Both the position numbers and the translations under genes were made by a program. A stretch of DNA of 29,704 nucleotides from CAYSPU01 sp964432995 (GTDB lineage: Bacteria > Verrucomicrobiota > Verrucomicrobiia > Limisphaerales > JAHDYP01), in NCBI GenBank assembly GCA_964432995.1, contig CAYSPU010000038.1, positions 1 to 29,704 on the forward strand, written 5' to 3'. Under the pieces are notes generated by a model. It did no database searches. It was not told the origin of the DNA and saw only the letters and a program-made list of their open reading frames with translations. Below, piece after piece: positions 1 through 8,235 of the stretch; position 1 is the first letter of the stretch, and every line of letters starts with the position of its first letter.

Positions 1-4
1 TGGG

Positions 5-3000
5 ATGAGAGTCACGTTTGTTTACCCGCGGTTCGAGAAGTTCCTGCAGAGTCTGCCGGAGCTGGATCAGGGTTTGGTCAACTACTTCCTCGGCGATTTC
101 ACCACGCCCCCTTCGCTGGGAATCCCGATTCTCGCGTCGCTCACGCCGCCGGACGTCGAGATCGAGTTCATTGACGACAACAGCGGGCAGCCGTTGCGGT
201 TCGACCGGGCGACGGACCTGGTGGCGATCAACTGTTTCACGCCGCAGGCGACGCGCGCGTTCGAGATTGCCGACGGTTTTCGCGCGGCGGGACGCAAGGT
301 GGTGATGGGGGGCTTGTTCCCGTCGTTCATGGCGGACGAGTGCCTGCAGCACGCCGACGCCGTGAACCTGGGCGAAGGGGAGCCGACTTGGCGACAGATC
401 CTCGAAGACGCGCGTCGGGGGGAACTGAAACCACGGTATGTGGGCGGGTGCTCGACCGACCTGTCGACGACCCCGGCGCCGCGGCGCGATCTGTTCTATC
501 GGAACGAGTTCTACGATTGGGACGAGGACCTGGTGCAGGCGACGCGCGGCTGCGTCTACACGTGCGCCATGTGCGCCCTGCCGGCTCAAATGGGGGCCCG
601 AATGCGGTTTCGTCCGATTGATCGCGTGGTGGACGAGATCCGCGGGTTGCGCTTCGAGAACGTCTATCTGGCGGATGATACCCTGTTCTTCCCGCACCGG
701 CGCATGAACGAGTATGCGCGCGAGTTGTTTCGCGCCCTCGAGCCCCTCGGGAAGAAGTACTTCGTCTCCTCGACGATGGCCCTGAACACCGAGCCGGAGT
801 TCTTCCGGCTGGCGGCCCGGGCGGGAGTGCGGAACTTCTACTGCACGCTGAACGTCGATCCGGTCTCGATTCGGGCTCTGCAGGGCGGGGCCAAGGAACG
901 CCAGGCGCTGTCGGATCTGGTCAGGCTCACCGAGGATCTGGGGATCCGGTTCTTCGCCTCCTGCGGCTTGGGGCGCGACTGGGACGGTCCGGACATTGCC
1001 GATCAGATTCTGGATTTGCTGGACGCCGCGGATGTGCACACGGCGGAGTTCTTCATCTTCACGCCGTATCCGGGCTCGGTGCAGTGGGAGCGGTTGCAGC
1101 GGCAGAAACGGATCTTCGATTTCCACTGGGCCCACTACAACGGCGCGCACGTGGTGGCCCGGCCGGAGAACCTGACGCCGGACCAGCTTCGGGAGCAGTT
1201 CCTGAAGGTATGGAACGAGTTCTTCCGCCGGCAGAAGACCCGCCACGCAGCGGCGCTCGAGCCGGCGACGTGGAAGAACGGGGTGCAGGTGGTGGGCAAA
1301 CCGCTGCAGCGACAGGGGGTGCGGCGGCAGGCGGCGGTGACCGGCATCGGGCTGCTGAGCCCGATCGGCAACGACCCGGCCACCGTCACCGAATCTCTGC
1401 GCAGCGGCCGCCATGGGCTCCTCCCCGTCGCGCGGTTCGATATGCAGCACTTCCGAACCAACATTGGGGGTGAGGTGAAGGACTTCGACGCCGCCCAATG
1501 GCTGAGTGCGGCCGAACTCGAGGAATACGAGGATCTCTACCTGCGCTATGCGATTGCGGCGGCACGGACGGCGCTGCGGAACGCCGGGATCACGCCGCCG
1601 GCCGAGGGCGTGCGCCGCGACATCGGTTTGGTGCTGGGGACGTGCAACGGCGGGCTGAACTCGGCCGAGGCCGAGTATGCCTGGAAGCACGGGCGCAGTT
1701 CCCGGCCTTTCGATCAGCGGATGCATCTGCAGGCGCAGATCTACGGGTTTGGCAAGGCGATGGCCTCGGCGTTGCGGCTCGGGGGCGAAGCGTGGGTCGT
1801 GACCACGGCCTGTTCCTCGACGACGGGGGCGCTGGGCCTGGCGCAGATGCTCATCAATCGGGGCTACTACGACGTGGTGCTCGTGGGCGGATCGGACGTG
1901 CTGTGCGTGGCCAACGTTTCCGGTTTCGACGCGCTCAAGGCGACGTCGACCGGGCGGATGGCGCCATTCTCCCTGCCTGTGGGGTTGAACATTGGCGAGG
2001 GGGCCTGCTTCTGGGTCGTCGAGGAGATGGAACATGCCTTCCTGCGGCACGCCACCTGCCTCGGTCGCCTCGTGGGCCATGCCACGACGTCGGACGCGTA
2101 CCACCCGACGACGCCGGATCCGCGGGGGTTGGGAGTGCACCGGACGCTGGCGGCGGCGCTGGCGGACTCGGGCATGGCGCTATCCGATCTGGGGTGCCTG
2201 AACGCGCATGGCAGCGGCACGGAAGCGAACGACAAGGCGGAGACGAGAGGCATCGTGCGGTTTCTGGGCGGGCAACCGCTGCCGGTAGTGTCCACGAAGT
2301 CCTTTTTCGGGCACAGCATGGGCGTGACCGGTATTCTCGAGACCACCTGCCAACTGCTGGCCATGAACGCCGGGTTCATTCCTCCGACACTGAACTTCAG
2401 CGAGCCCCGCCCGGGCTGCACGCTGGACTACGTGCCGAATCAGGCGCGGGCGGCCGGTTACCGGGCGTTTCTCAAGGCCAACTACGCGTTCGGGGGGAAC
2501 AACGCCGCGGTGGTCGTGGCGAAGTGGGACACACCCACCCCGCCGCGTCCGCAAGTGAACGAGCGCGTGGTGATCACCGGTGCCGGTTGCGTGACGTCGC
2601 TGGGCCTGGGTTGCCGCGCGACTCTCGAGGGATTGCGCGCGGGGCGGGTGGGATTGTCCGCGGTGACCGCCTTCCCGCTGCGGAACACGCGTTCCCGGCT
2701 GGTGGGCCAGGTGCCCGCCTTCCGCGGAGACGAGGTGGATCGCCGGATCGATTTCAGCGGTCTGAACCCGATCAGCAAGTATGCGGTGGCGGCGGCGCGA
2801 CTGGCCCTCGACCACGCCCGGCTGCGGGTGACGCCGCAGAACGGCGACGACGTGGGCGTGGCGATGGGCGTGTGCAACGGGCCGTCGGAAATGGCGCACA
2901 TGGACAGCGTGTTCACCAGCGCGTCGTTCGCCGCCAACATTGCCAGCTTCTCGAATATCACGGCCAATTCGACCGCCGGCTGGGTCTCGACCATGTTGGG

Positions 3001-3913
3001 GCTGCGCGGCGCGAACACGTCGCTCTCGGCCGGGCCCCACGCGGCGCTGCAGGGGATCGCGTATGCACTGGATGTCCTGGCGGAACGCCGGGCGAAGGCC
3101 ATGCTCGCCGGGGCGGCGGACGAGGTCTACGCGCAGACGTATCACAATTACGACGGACTGGACTTTCTCTTCGCGGGCGATGAGGAATCCGACTACCGGC
3201 TGCGGCCCGAGTCCGATTGGCGGCGGGTGCTGGGGGACGGCGCGGCGATGTTTGTGCTCGAGACGGCGGCGGCGGCTCAGGCTCGCGGCGCGCGGGTGCT
3301 CGGCGAGGTGCTGGGTTATGGAATGAGCATGGACGCGGAGGGTTTTTTGGCACCGAACCTGGGAACCGCGGGCCTCGTGCACGCCCTGCGGCTGGCACTG
3401 GGGCGTGCCGGAGTGAAGACCGAGGAGGTGGATCTGGTGGTCTGGGCGCCGCAGGGGAATCGGCAGGATCTGAAGGTGTTGCGGTGTCTCGAGCGGGTGT
3501 GGGGTGCCGCGGCGGTGCGGTTGCCGCTGGCGGCCACGACCTTTCACACCGGGTTCATAGAGGCGTCGTCGATCGGCGTCGGGTTGGCTGCGGTTCTCGA
3601 GGCCCTGGCCGATGGTGGCGCATCTGCTCACTGTCCCCAAGGGACTTCCTCTCTTTCGGACCGCGGGTCTTCCGACCCGCAGCTCCCGTCCGGCTGGCAG
3701 TCACAGTTCAGCAGCGGTGCGGAGGAGCCACGGTCCGCGACTGCGGACAGCGCGTGCCTGGCTGGCCGCCTTGAGCTGTGGCCGCAACGCACGGGCATGG
3801 CTGAGCTCGACCAGCGCCGACTCGAGGCGAGGCCGCGTCAGGTGGTGGCGCTGGCGAGCACGGATTTGGGGTACAACTTCGCGCTGGTGGTACGACCGGG
3901 ATGGCAGGAATGA
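5..3913 (+). CDS. B12-binding radical SAM enzyme fused to an active and an inactive ketosynthase
   Basis: A 1302-residue three-part fusion. Residues 1-150 resemble a cobalamin-binding domain (GGLFPSF, then GEGEPTW). Residues about 175-420 are a radical SAM core with the 4Fe-4S motif C183-x3-C187-x2-C190. Residues about 440-845 are a complete beta-ketoacyl synthase with C603 (TTACSS), H735 (NAHGSGT), K765 and H770. Residues about 853-1300 are a second KS fold in which the nucleophile region reads SAGPHA (1008-1013) and the HGTGT region reads APQGN, so it cannot condense; it resembles a chain-length factor. The family roles suggest chain elongation plus a radical modification of the acyl chain or carrier-bound intermediate; the product is unknown. 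An unusual segment of about 70 residues (1206-1275) interrupts the end of the last domain. Only four bases precede the ATG, so its promoter and any upstream operon members are outside the window. The next gene overlaps its stop codon. Confidence 0.9.
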   Translation: MRVTFVYPRFEKFLQSLPELDQGLVNYFLGDFTTPPSLGIPILASLTPPDVEIEFIDDNSGQPLRFDRATDLVAINCFTPQATRAFEIADGFRAAGRKVVMGGLFPSFMADECLQHADAVNLGEGEPTWRQILEDARRGELKPRYVGGCSTDLSTTPAPRRDLFYRNEFYDWDEDLVQATRGCVYTCAMCALPAQMGARMRFRPIDRVVDEIRGLRFENVYLADDTLFFPHRRMNEYARELFRALEPLGKKYFVSSTMALNTEPEFFRLAARAGVRNFYCTLNVDPVSIRALQGGAKERQALSDLVRLTEDLGIRFFASCGLGRDWDGPDIADQILDLLDAADVHTAEFFIFTPYPGSVQWERLQRQKRIFDFHWAHYNGAHVVARPENLTPDQLREQFLKVWNEFFRRQKTRHAAALEPATWKNGVQVVGKPLQRQGVRRQAAVTGIGLLSPIGNDPATVTESLRSGRHGLLPVARFDMQHFRTNIGGEVKDFDAAQWLSAAELEEYEDLYLRYAIAAARTALRNAGITPPAEGVRRDIGLVLGTCNGGLNSAEAEYAWKHGRSSRPFDQRMHLQAQIYGFGKAMASALRLGGEAWVVTTACSSTTGALGLAQMLINRGYYDVVLVGGSDVLCVANVSGFDALKATSTGRMAPFSLPVGLNIGEGACFWVVEEMEHAFLRHATCLGRLVGHATTSDAYHPTTPDPRGLGVHRTLAAALADSGMALSDLGCLNAHGSGTEANDKAETRGIVRFLGGQPLPVVSTKSFFGHSMGVTGILETTCQLLAMNAGFIPPTLNFSEPRPGCTLDYVPNQARAAGYRAFLKANYAFGGNNAAVVVAKWDTPTPPRPQVNERVVITGAGCVTSLGLGCRATLEGLRAGRVGLSAVTAFPLRNTRSRLVGQVPAFRGDEVDRRIDFSGLNPISKYAVAAARLALDHARLRVTPQNGDDVGVAMGVCNGPSEMAHMDSVFTSASFAANIASFSNITANSTAGWVSTMLGLRGANTSLSAGPHAALQGIAYALDVLAERRAKAMLAGAADEVYAQTYHNYDGLDFLFAGDEESDYRLRPESDWRRVLGDGAAMFVLETAAAAQARGARVLGEVLGYGMSMDAEGFLAPNLGTAGLVHALRLALGRAGVKTEEVDLVVWAPQGNRQDLKVLRCLERVWGAAAVRLPLAATTFHTGFIEASSIGVGLAAVLEALADGGASAHCPQGTSSLSDRGSSDPQLPSGWQSQFSSGAEEPRSATADSACLAGRLELWPQRTGMAELDQRRLEARPRQVVALASTDLGYNFALVVRPGWQE

Positions 3914-6252
3914 GACCGCACGTCGTTCTGACGGGATTGGGGCTGATCTCGAGTGTCGGGGGCGACACCGAATCGGCGGCGCGCGCCTTTGTGTCGGGCG
4001 CCCGTGGTCTCGTGGAGTTGGAGTCGGCGCTGACGGCTCACTTGCGCGCGCGGTTCGCCGGGCTGATCCGCGATCCGGAGGTGGCGGCGTGTCTGCGCGA
4101 GAGCGGTTTGGCGGCCTACGACCGGCACGTGATACTGGCGCTGGCGGCCGCTCGCGAGGCGCTGTCCCAAGCGGGTGTTGTCCCGCGAGAGTGGGGGCGG
4201 CGGATGGGATTCATCTTCTCGACCTGCTCGGGGCCGATGTTGCTGATCGAGGGGCACTACGAGCGGATTCTGGCGGGGAAACCGGAGCTGAGCGCGGAGG
4301 AGTTGTATGCCAAACGATACTACGCTGGCGCGCAGATCCTGGCCCAGAGGCTCGGCATCGGGGGGCCATGCACCACGGTGGTCACGGCGTGCACAGCGAG
4401 CACCGCGGCGATCGGATTGGCGGCCGACCTGATTCGGTGTGGCGTGATCGATGGCGCGTTGGCCGGGGGCGCGGATTCGTTCTCCCTGAGCACCTTGGCC
4501 GGATTCGACGGCCTCAAGGCAACTTCGGAAGGTCGATGCGCTCCGTTCTCCAAACCCTATGGCTTGAACCTGGGGGAGGCGGCCGGCTTTGTGTTTCTCG
4601 AGCGCGAAGAACGCGCCCGGGAACGCGGGGCGCGGGTGCGCGCCGAGTTGCTGGGCACGGGGATGAGCAACGACGCGTATCATCCTTCGGCGCCGGAGCC
4701 GTCGGGACGCGGGTTGGCGTCGGCCATCCGCCGGGCGCTGGCGGATGCCGGCGTCGAGCCTTCCCGAATTGGCTACATCAACGCGCACGGGACCGGGACG
4801 GAGGCCAACGACAAGGCGGAGGCTCGGGCGATGCGCAAGGTCTTCGGCGGGCACATGGAACACGTGCCGGTCAGCTCGACGAAGTCACAGTTGGGGCATT
4901 GTCTGGGAGCCGCGGGAGCGGCGGAGGTGATTGCGACGATTCTGTGCGCGGAGGCGGGGGTGCTGCCTTCGACGGCGGGTTTCACGCAGCCGCGGGAAGG
5001 GTGCGCGCTGGACTGTGTGCCTCAGCCGGGTCGGCCGTGGGTCGGGTCGCGGGTGTTCCTGTCGAACAACGCGGCGTTTGGCGGCCACAACGCGTCGCTG
5101 GTGGCGTCGGTTCCGGGACCGGAGCCGGCGGAGGTCGGGCGCAAGCGGCGCGAGGCCGAGACCGGGGCGGAGGTGGTGATCACGGGTTGTGGCGTGGTGA
5201 CGGCGCTGGGATTGGGAGCGGACGTGCTGCAGGCAGGGGTGGCGGGTGCCGGCAACGGGCTGCGGGGATGTCCACTTCCCGGCCTGGCGCCGGTCGAGGC
5301 CGGCCTGGTCCCGGAGCAGGAGGTGGCGCGGTATGACCGCCGGCTGGATCTGCGGGACATGGATCGCTCGAGCCGATGGGCAACCGTGGCGGCGCTTCTA
5401 GCCATTCGCGATGCGCGCTATTCGGAACGGCCGGCGGCGTTGGCCGACCTGGGATTGTATCTGAGCTTGTCCGCAGGGCCGTCGTGGGCGGAATCGGAGT
5501 TCCTCACGTCGTACCTGGCCAATCAGCGGCAGGTGACGATGCTCTCGGCGTTTCCCTACATCGTGCCGAGTTCGGTGGCGGGGAATGTTTGTCGGGCGCT
5601 GCTGCTGACGGGGCACAACGTGACGTTGTGCGGCGGGCCGGGGGCGGGCTTGCTGGGACTGGGTCTGGCCGCTGCGGCCATCCGGAGCGGCCACGCCGGG
5701 GCGATCCTGAGCGGGGCGGTCGACGAGTTGACGGAGCGGATACTGGCGGACGGCGTTCTGGCGGGGGAATGGGGGGCGGCGTCGGCGCGCGCGCCGGGGG
5801 AAGGGGCGGCCGTGTTCCTGTTGGAGGAACGCCGGCATGCGGAGCGGCGCGGGGCGCGTCCTCTCGCGTTGCTCGCCGGCTACGCTACAAGCACTGAAGC
5901 CCCATCAGGCCACGACGCGGGAGATGAACCCGGCCAGTTGGAGGGGGCGGTTCGGGAAGCGCTGGCGGAGAGCGGGCTTGCGGCGGCGGACATGGATGCA
6001 GTGTGTGTATTGGGGGAGGAGGAGCGGATTCGACGGGTGCTGGCCGAACGGTTGGGGATCGTTCGGGGCCTGGGCTGGGCTTCGGTGGCGCGGAGGACGG
6101 GGGTGCTGGAGGGGGCGCAACCGCTGGTGGATCTGGTGGCGGCGCTGCGGGGAACACCGTGCGGGGCGCAGCCGGTTCGGAATCTCCTGGCGGTGGTGAG
6201 CACGCGGCGGGGTGTTCACGGGGCGGTGGTGCTCAAAAGGGTTGATATCTGA
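3901..6252 (+). CDS. Tandem ketosynthase / degenerate ketosynthase (KS-CLF-like) protein
   Basis: A 783-residue protein of two KS folds. The first (about 5-405) has the full active site: C164 in VTACTAS, H296 in NAHGTGTEANDKAE, K328 and H333 in STKSQLGH. The second (about 424-783) lacks the nucleophile: the corresponding stretch is CGGPGAG (577-583), and the HGTGT region has decayed to VCVLGEEE. The architecture repeats that of the two C-terminal domains of the upstream fusion protein, so one probably arose by duplication of the other. The active domain should catalyse decarboxylative Claisen condensation on acyl-ACP; the dead partner may set chain length or hold the dimer together, as KS-beta proteins do in type II polyketide systems (inference). 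The start overlaps the previous gene by 13 bases. An alternative ATG at 3910 would give a 4-base ATGA overlap, which also signals translational coupling. Confidence 0.9.
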   Translation: MAGMRPHVVLTGLGLISSVGGDTESAARAFVSGARGLVELESALTAHLRARFAGLIRDPEVAACLRESGLAAYDRHVILALAAAREALSQAGVVPREWGRRMGFIFSTCSGPMLLIEGHYERILAGKPELSAEELYAKRYYAGAQILAQRLGIGGPCTTVVTACTASTAAIGLAADLIRCGVIDGALAGGADSFSLSTLAGFDGLKATSEGRCAPFSKPYGLNLGEAAGFVFLEREERARERGARVRAELLGTGMSNDAYHPSAPEPSGRGLASAIRRALADAGVEPSRIGYINAHGTGTEANDKAEARAMRKVFGGHMEHVPVSSTKSQLGHCLGAAGAAEVIATILCAEAGVLPSTAGFTQPREGCALDCVPQPGRPWVGSRVFLSNNAAFGGHNASLVASVPGPEPAEVGRKRREAETGAEVVITGCGVVTALGLGADVLQAGVAGAGNGLRGCPLPGLAPVEAGLVPEQEVARYDRRLDLRDMDRSSRWATVAALLAIRDARYSERPAALADLGLYLSLSAGPSWAESEFLTSYLANQRQVTMLSAFPYIVPSSVAGNVCRALLLTGHNVTLCGGPGAGLLGLGLAAAAIRSGHAGAILSGAVDELTERILADGVLAGEWGAASARAPGEGAAVFLLEERRHAERRGARPLALLAGYATSTEAPSGHDAGDEPGQLEGAVREALAESGLAAADMDAVCVLGEEERIRRVLAERLGIVRGLGWASVARRTGVLEGAQPLVDLVAALRGTPCGAQPVRNLLAVVSTRRGVHGAVVLKRVDI

Positions 6253-6271
6253 CAGCGGCCTCCGCCAAGAT

Positions 6272-6295
6272 AACCGCCCGCGGCTCCAGGCGGTT
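6272..6295 (+). promoter_or_regulatory. Hairpin between the ketosynthase gene and the ACP gene
   Basis: A perfect 7-base-pair stem, AACCGCC at 6272-6278 with GGCGGTT at 6289-6295, encloses a 10-base loop in the 73-base spacer before the ACP start. It is followed by only three Ts and then G-rich sequence, so it is not a strong intrinsic terminator. It could be an RNA processing or stability element that lets the carrier protein be made in excess. Function is inference. Confidence 0.3.
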
Positions 6296-6325
6296 TGGGG
6301 CGGGGCGGGGCCCAGATCAGCAGGC

Positions 6326-6646
6326 ATGACGAAGACACAAGACGCACCAGAAAAGGTCACGCTGCGGCGAACGATTGAACGTCGCGTGCGGGTGATCGAG
6401 GTTTTCAAGCAGGAACTCATCCGGCGGCTGAACCTTCCCTACACGCCGGAGGACATCCATGAGGACGTCTCCCTCCTGGGATCCGGGTTGGGACTGGACT
6501 CCCTGGACGCGCTGGAGATCGTTCTCTGCGTGGAGAGCTGTTTTCAGATCAAGATCCCGGACGACAACGTCGGCATTCTCCGGTCGATCAACACGGTGGT
6601 GGATTTTGTTCTGCAGGAGCAGGGTCGACAGGGAGGTGCGGCTTGA
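6326..6646 (+). CDS. Acyl carrier protein
   Basis: A 106-residue carrier protein. The 4'-phosphopantetheine attachment site is S59 in GLGLDSLDALEI, the standard DSL signature at the start of helix II. The N-terminal ~25 residues are a basic extension before the four-helix ACP fold, making it longer than the ~78-residue housekeeping AcpP. I chose ATG 6326; an in-frame start at 6212 would run back into the preceding KS gene and gives no ACP-like sequence. It is presumably the carrier for the chain built by the two KS proteins upstream and loaded by the FabD downstream. Its stop overlaps the TTG start of the next gene (TTGA), so the two are translationally coupled. Confidence 0.9.
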   Translation: MTKTQDAPEKVTLRRTIERRVRVIEVFKQELIRRLNLPYTPEDIHEDVSLLGSGLGLDSLDALEIVLCVESCFQIKIPDDNVGILRSINTVVDFVLQEQGRQGGAA

Positions 6647-7752
6647 GGGGCACTCCGATTCGCAGCCGCTGGGAGGCGGCCGGCGCCACCTTCCGCGAGC
6701 GCGCGGGCGTCGAGGTCGTCGCTCGTGCGGCCGCCTCCGCTGAGGCCGAATACCGGGCCATCCGCGAGGCGGTGGGCTTGACCGACTTCAGCTTCCTGCG
6801 GTGCTACCGGCTGCCGGAAGAGCGGGGGATCGACTATCTGGACGGCAAGTTGGCGGGCAACGTGGCCAAGATCCGGTTCGGCCGCGTGCTGCACACGTTT
6901 CTGGCGGGGACCGACGGCTTGTTGGCGGCGGACGTGTATGTGGCGAACAACGACCAGGAGTTTCTGGTCTTCTGCGAGAGCATTGTCCCGGACGGTGAAC
7001 TGGAAAGCCTGCTCGCGCCGGGGGCGTCCGAGGCCGGCCTCGAAGACCTGTCGGCCAGCCATGTCGTGCTGAGCCTGGACGGCTTCAAAGCATGGGCGGT
7101 GGCGAAGAAGCTGTTTGGCCCGGACGTCCTGGGGCTTCCGTATCTCTCGATCGAAACGTATCCGTTCGAGGGGATCCCCATTCGGCTCGTGCGTGCGGGC
7201 AAGACCTCCGAGTTCGGCTATCTCCTGCTGACACCGGTGGCGGCGGCCGGGCAGTTGTTCGATGTTCTGCGGGGCGAAGTGATGGCGCTCGAGGGCCAGC
7301 TCTGCGGTGCGGACATTCACGACGATCTGCGGTTGGAGGGCCGCTTCTTCAACATTCACGCGGAGGGCGTGCGCGTGGGGGATCCGCTGGCGCTGGGTTT
7401 GCAGTGGATGATCGACCTCGAGAAGCCGTCGTTCCTGGGGAGCGAGCCCATCCTGCAGCGGCGCGCGGCGGGGCTGCAGCGGAAGATCGTGGGAGTGTCC
7501 CTGGAGCCGGGGTCGGAGCGGCTGGCGGTTGGCGGAAGGGTGTTCCTCGAGTCGGAAGCGATTGGGGAAGTGGTGGCGGCGGCGTATTCGCACGAGTTGG
7601 GGCGGTGGCTCGGTTTGGCGCTGCTGCCGGTGGCGTGGGCGTATGCGGGGTTGCACTATCGGCTGGGAAGCGCCGGGGGCCCGGACCTGCAGACCATCTC
7701 CATGCCGCCGATCTTTCCGAAGAGCCTCGGGGTGAAACTGGACGAGATGTAG
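6643..7752 (+). CDS. GcvT-like (aminomethyltransferase family) folate-binding protein
   Basis: A 369-residue protein with the GcvT/YgfZ-type fold: an N-terminal tetrahydrofolate-binding module (about 35-280, including AGKTSEFGYLLL at about 186-197 and a GVRVGDPLALGLQWM segment near 244-258 before the C-terminal part) and a C-terminal barrel (about 280-365, beginning KIVGVSLEPGS). In glycine cleavage, GcvT moves a one-carbon unit to tetrahydrofolate, but no gcvH or gcvP is near. Its place inside an ACP/KS operon suggests a folate-dependent or purely structural step on the acyl chain (inference). The start is TTG, overlapping the ACP stop by four bases, with a good ribosome-binding site (GGGAGG at 6630-6635) that supports it. 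The exact substrate is unknown. Confidence 0.8.
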   Translation: MRGTPIRSRWEAAGATFRERAGVEVVARAAASAEAEYRAIREAVGLTDFSFLRCYRLPEERGIDYLDGKLAGNVAKIRFGRVLHTFLAGTDGLLAADVYVANNDQEFLVFCESIVPDGELESLLAPGASEAGLEDLSASHVVLSLDGFKAWAVAKKLFGPDVLGLPYLSIETYPFEGIPIRLVRAGKTSEFGYLLLTPVAAAGQLFDVLRGEVMALEGQLCGADIHDDLRLEGRFFNIHAEGVRVGDPLALGLQWMIDLEKPSFLGSEPILQRRAAGLQRKIVGVSLEPGSERLAVGGRVFLESEAIGEVVAAAYSHELGRWLGLALLPVAWAYAGLHYRLGSAGGPDLQTISMPPIFPKSLGVKLDEM

Positions 7753-7773
7753 TGCGGGCCCTGCGGCCGCGCG

Positions 7774-8232
7774 ATGACTGTCGAACGGCGAGTCCTTGGG
7801 ATGAGTGGCGTGCCACGCTGGATCAAACGGCGAATTCCGATTCGCCCGGCGTTTCATCAGACGGATCTGATGCGGGTGATCCACAACGCGGTCTATCTCC
7901 TGTGGTTCGAGGAGGGGCGGTTGGAGATCATGCTGGAGGTATTGCCGATCGAGGAGGCGCTCGAGCTCGGGGTGGCCATGCCGGTCGTCGAGAACGTCTG
8001 CCGCTATCACAAGCCGGTCCGACTGGGCGACCCGATCGTCCTGTACACCACCCACCGGATCCAGCCCACCTATGAAGGGCGACTGGTCTTTGAACATTCC
8101 CTCGTGCACGAAAAGCAGAAGGTCGAGATGGCGTCCGGTCAGACGGTCACCACCCTGGTCGATTACCGCACCAACCAACTGATCAAGGAATGGCCGCCGG
8201 CCATCTGGCAGCGGTACCAGGAACTTCGCTGA
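7774..8232 (+). CDS. Hotdog-fold acyl thioesterase (4HBT/YbgC-FadM type)
   Basis: A 152-residue protein of usual family length. The sequence from about residue 22 (IRPAFHQTDLMRVIHNAVY) has the 4HBT signature: D31 is the expected catalytic aspartate, followed by H37-N38 and Y41, then the WFEEGR segment of the long central helix. Such enzymes hydrolyse acyl-CoA or acyl-ACP thioesters in the cytoplasm. Here it most likely releases or edits the product on the adjacent carrier protein, though a hotdog dehydratase-like role cannot be excluded since the operon shows no separate FabZ. ATG 7801 is an alternative start that would shorten it by nine residues without touching the fold. It ends three bases before the FabG start. 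Confidence 0.85.
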   Translation: MTVERRVLGMSGVPRWIKRRIPIRPAFHQTDLMRVIHNAVYLLWFEEGRLEIMLEVLPIEEALELGVAMPVVENVCRYHKPVRLGDPIVLYTTHRIQPTYEGRLVFEHSLVHEKQKVEMASGQTVTTLVDYRTNQLIKEWPPAIWQRYQELR

Positions 8233-8235
8233 GCT

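Noticed and set aside
2180..3640. 486-codon minus-strand open frame
   Set aside because: Shadow of the second ketosynthase region, with the low-complexity composition of GC-driven frames.
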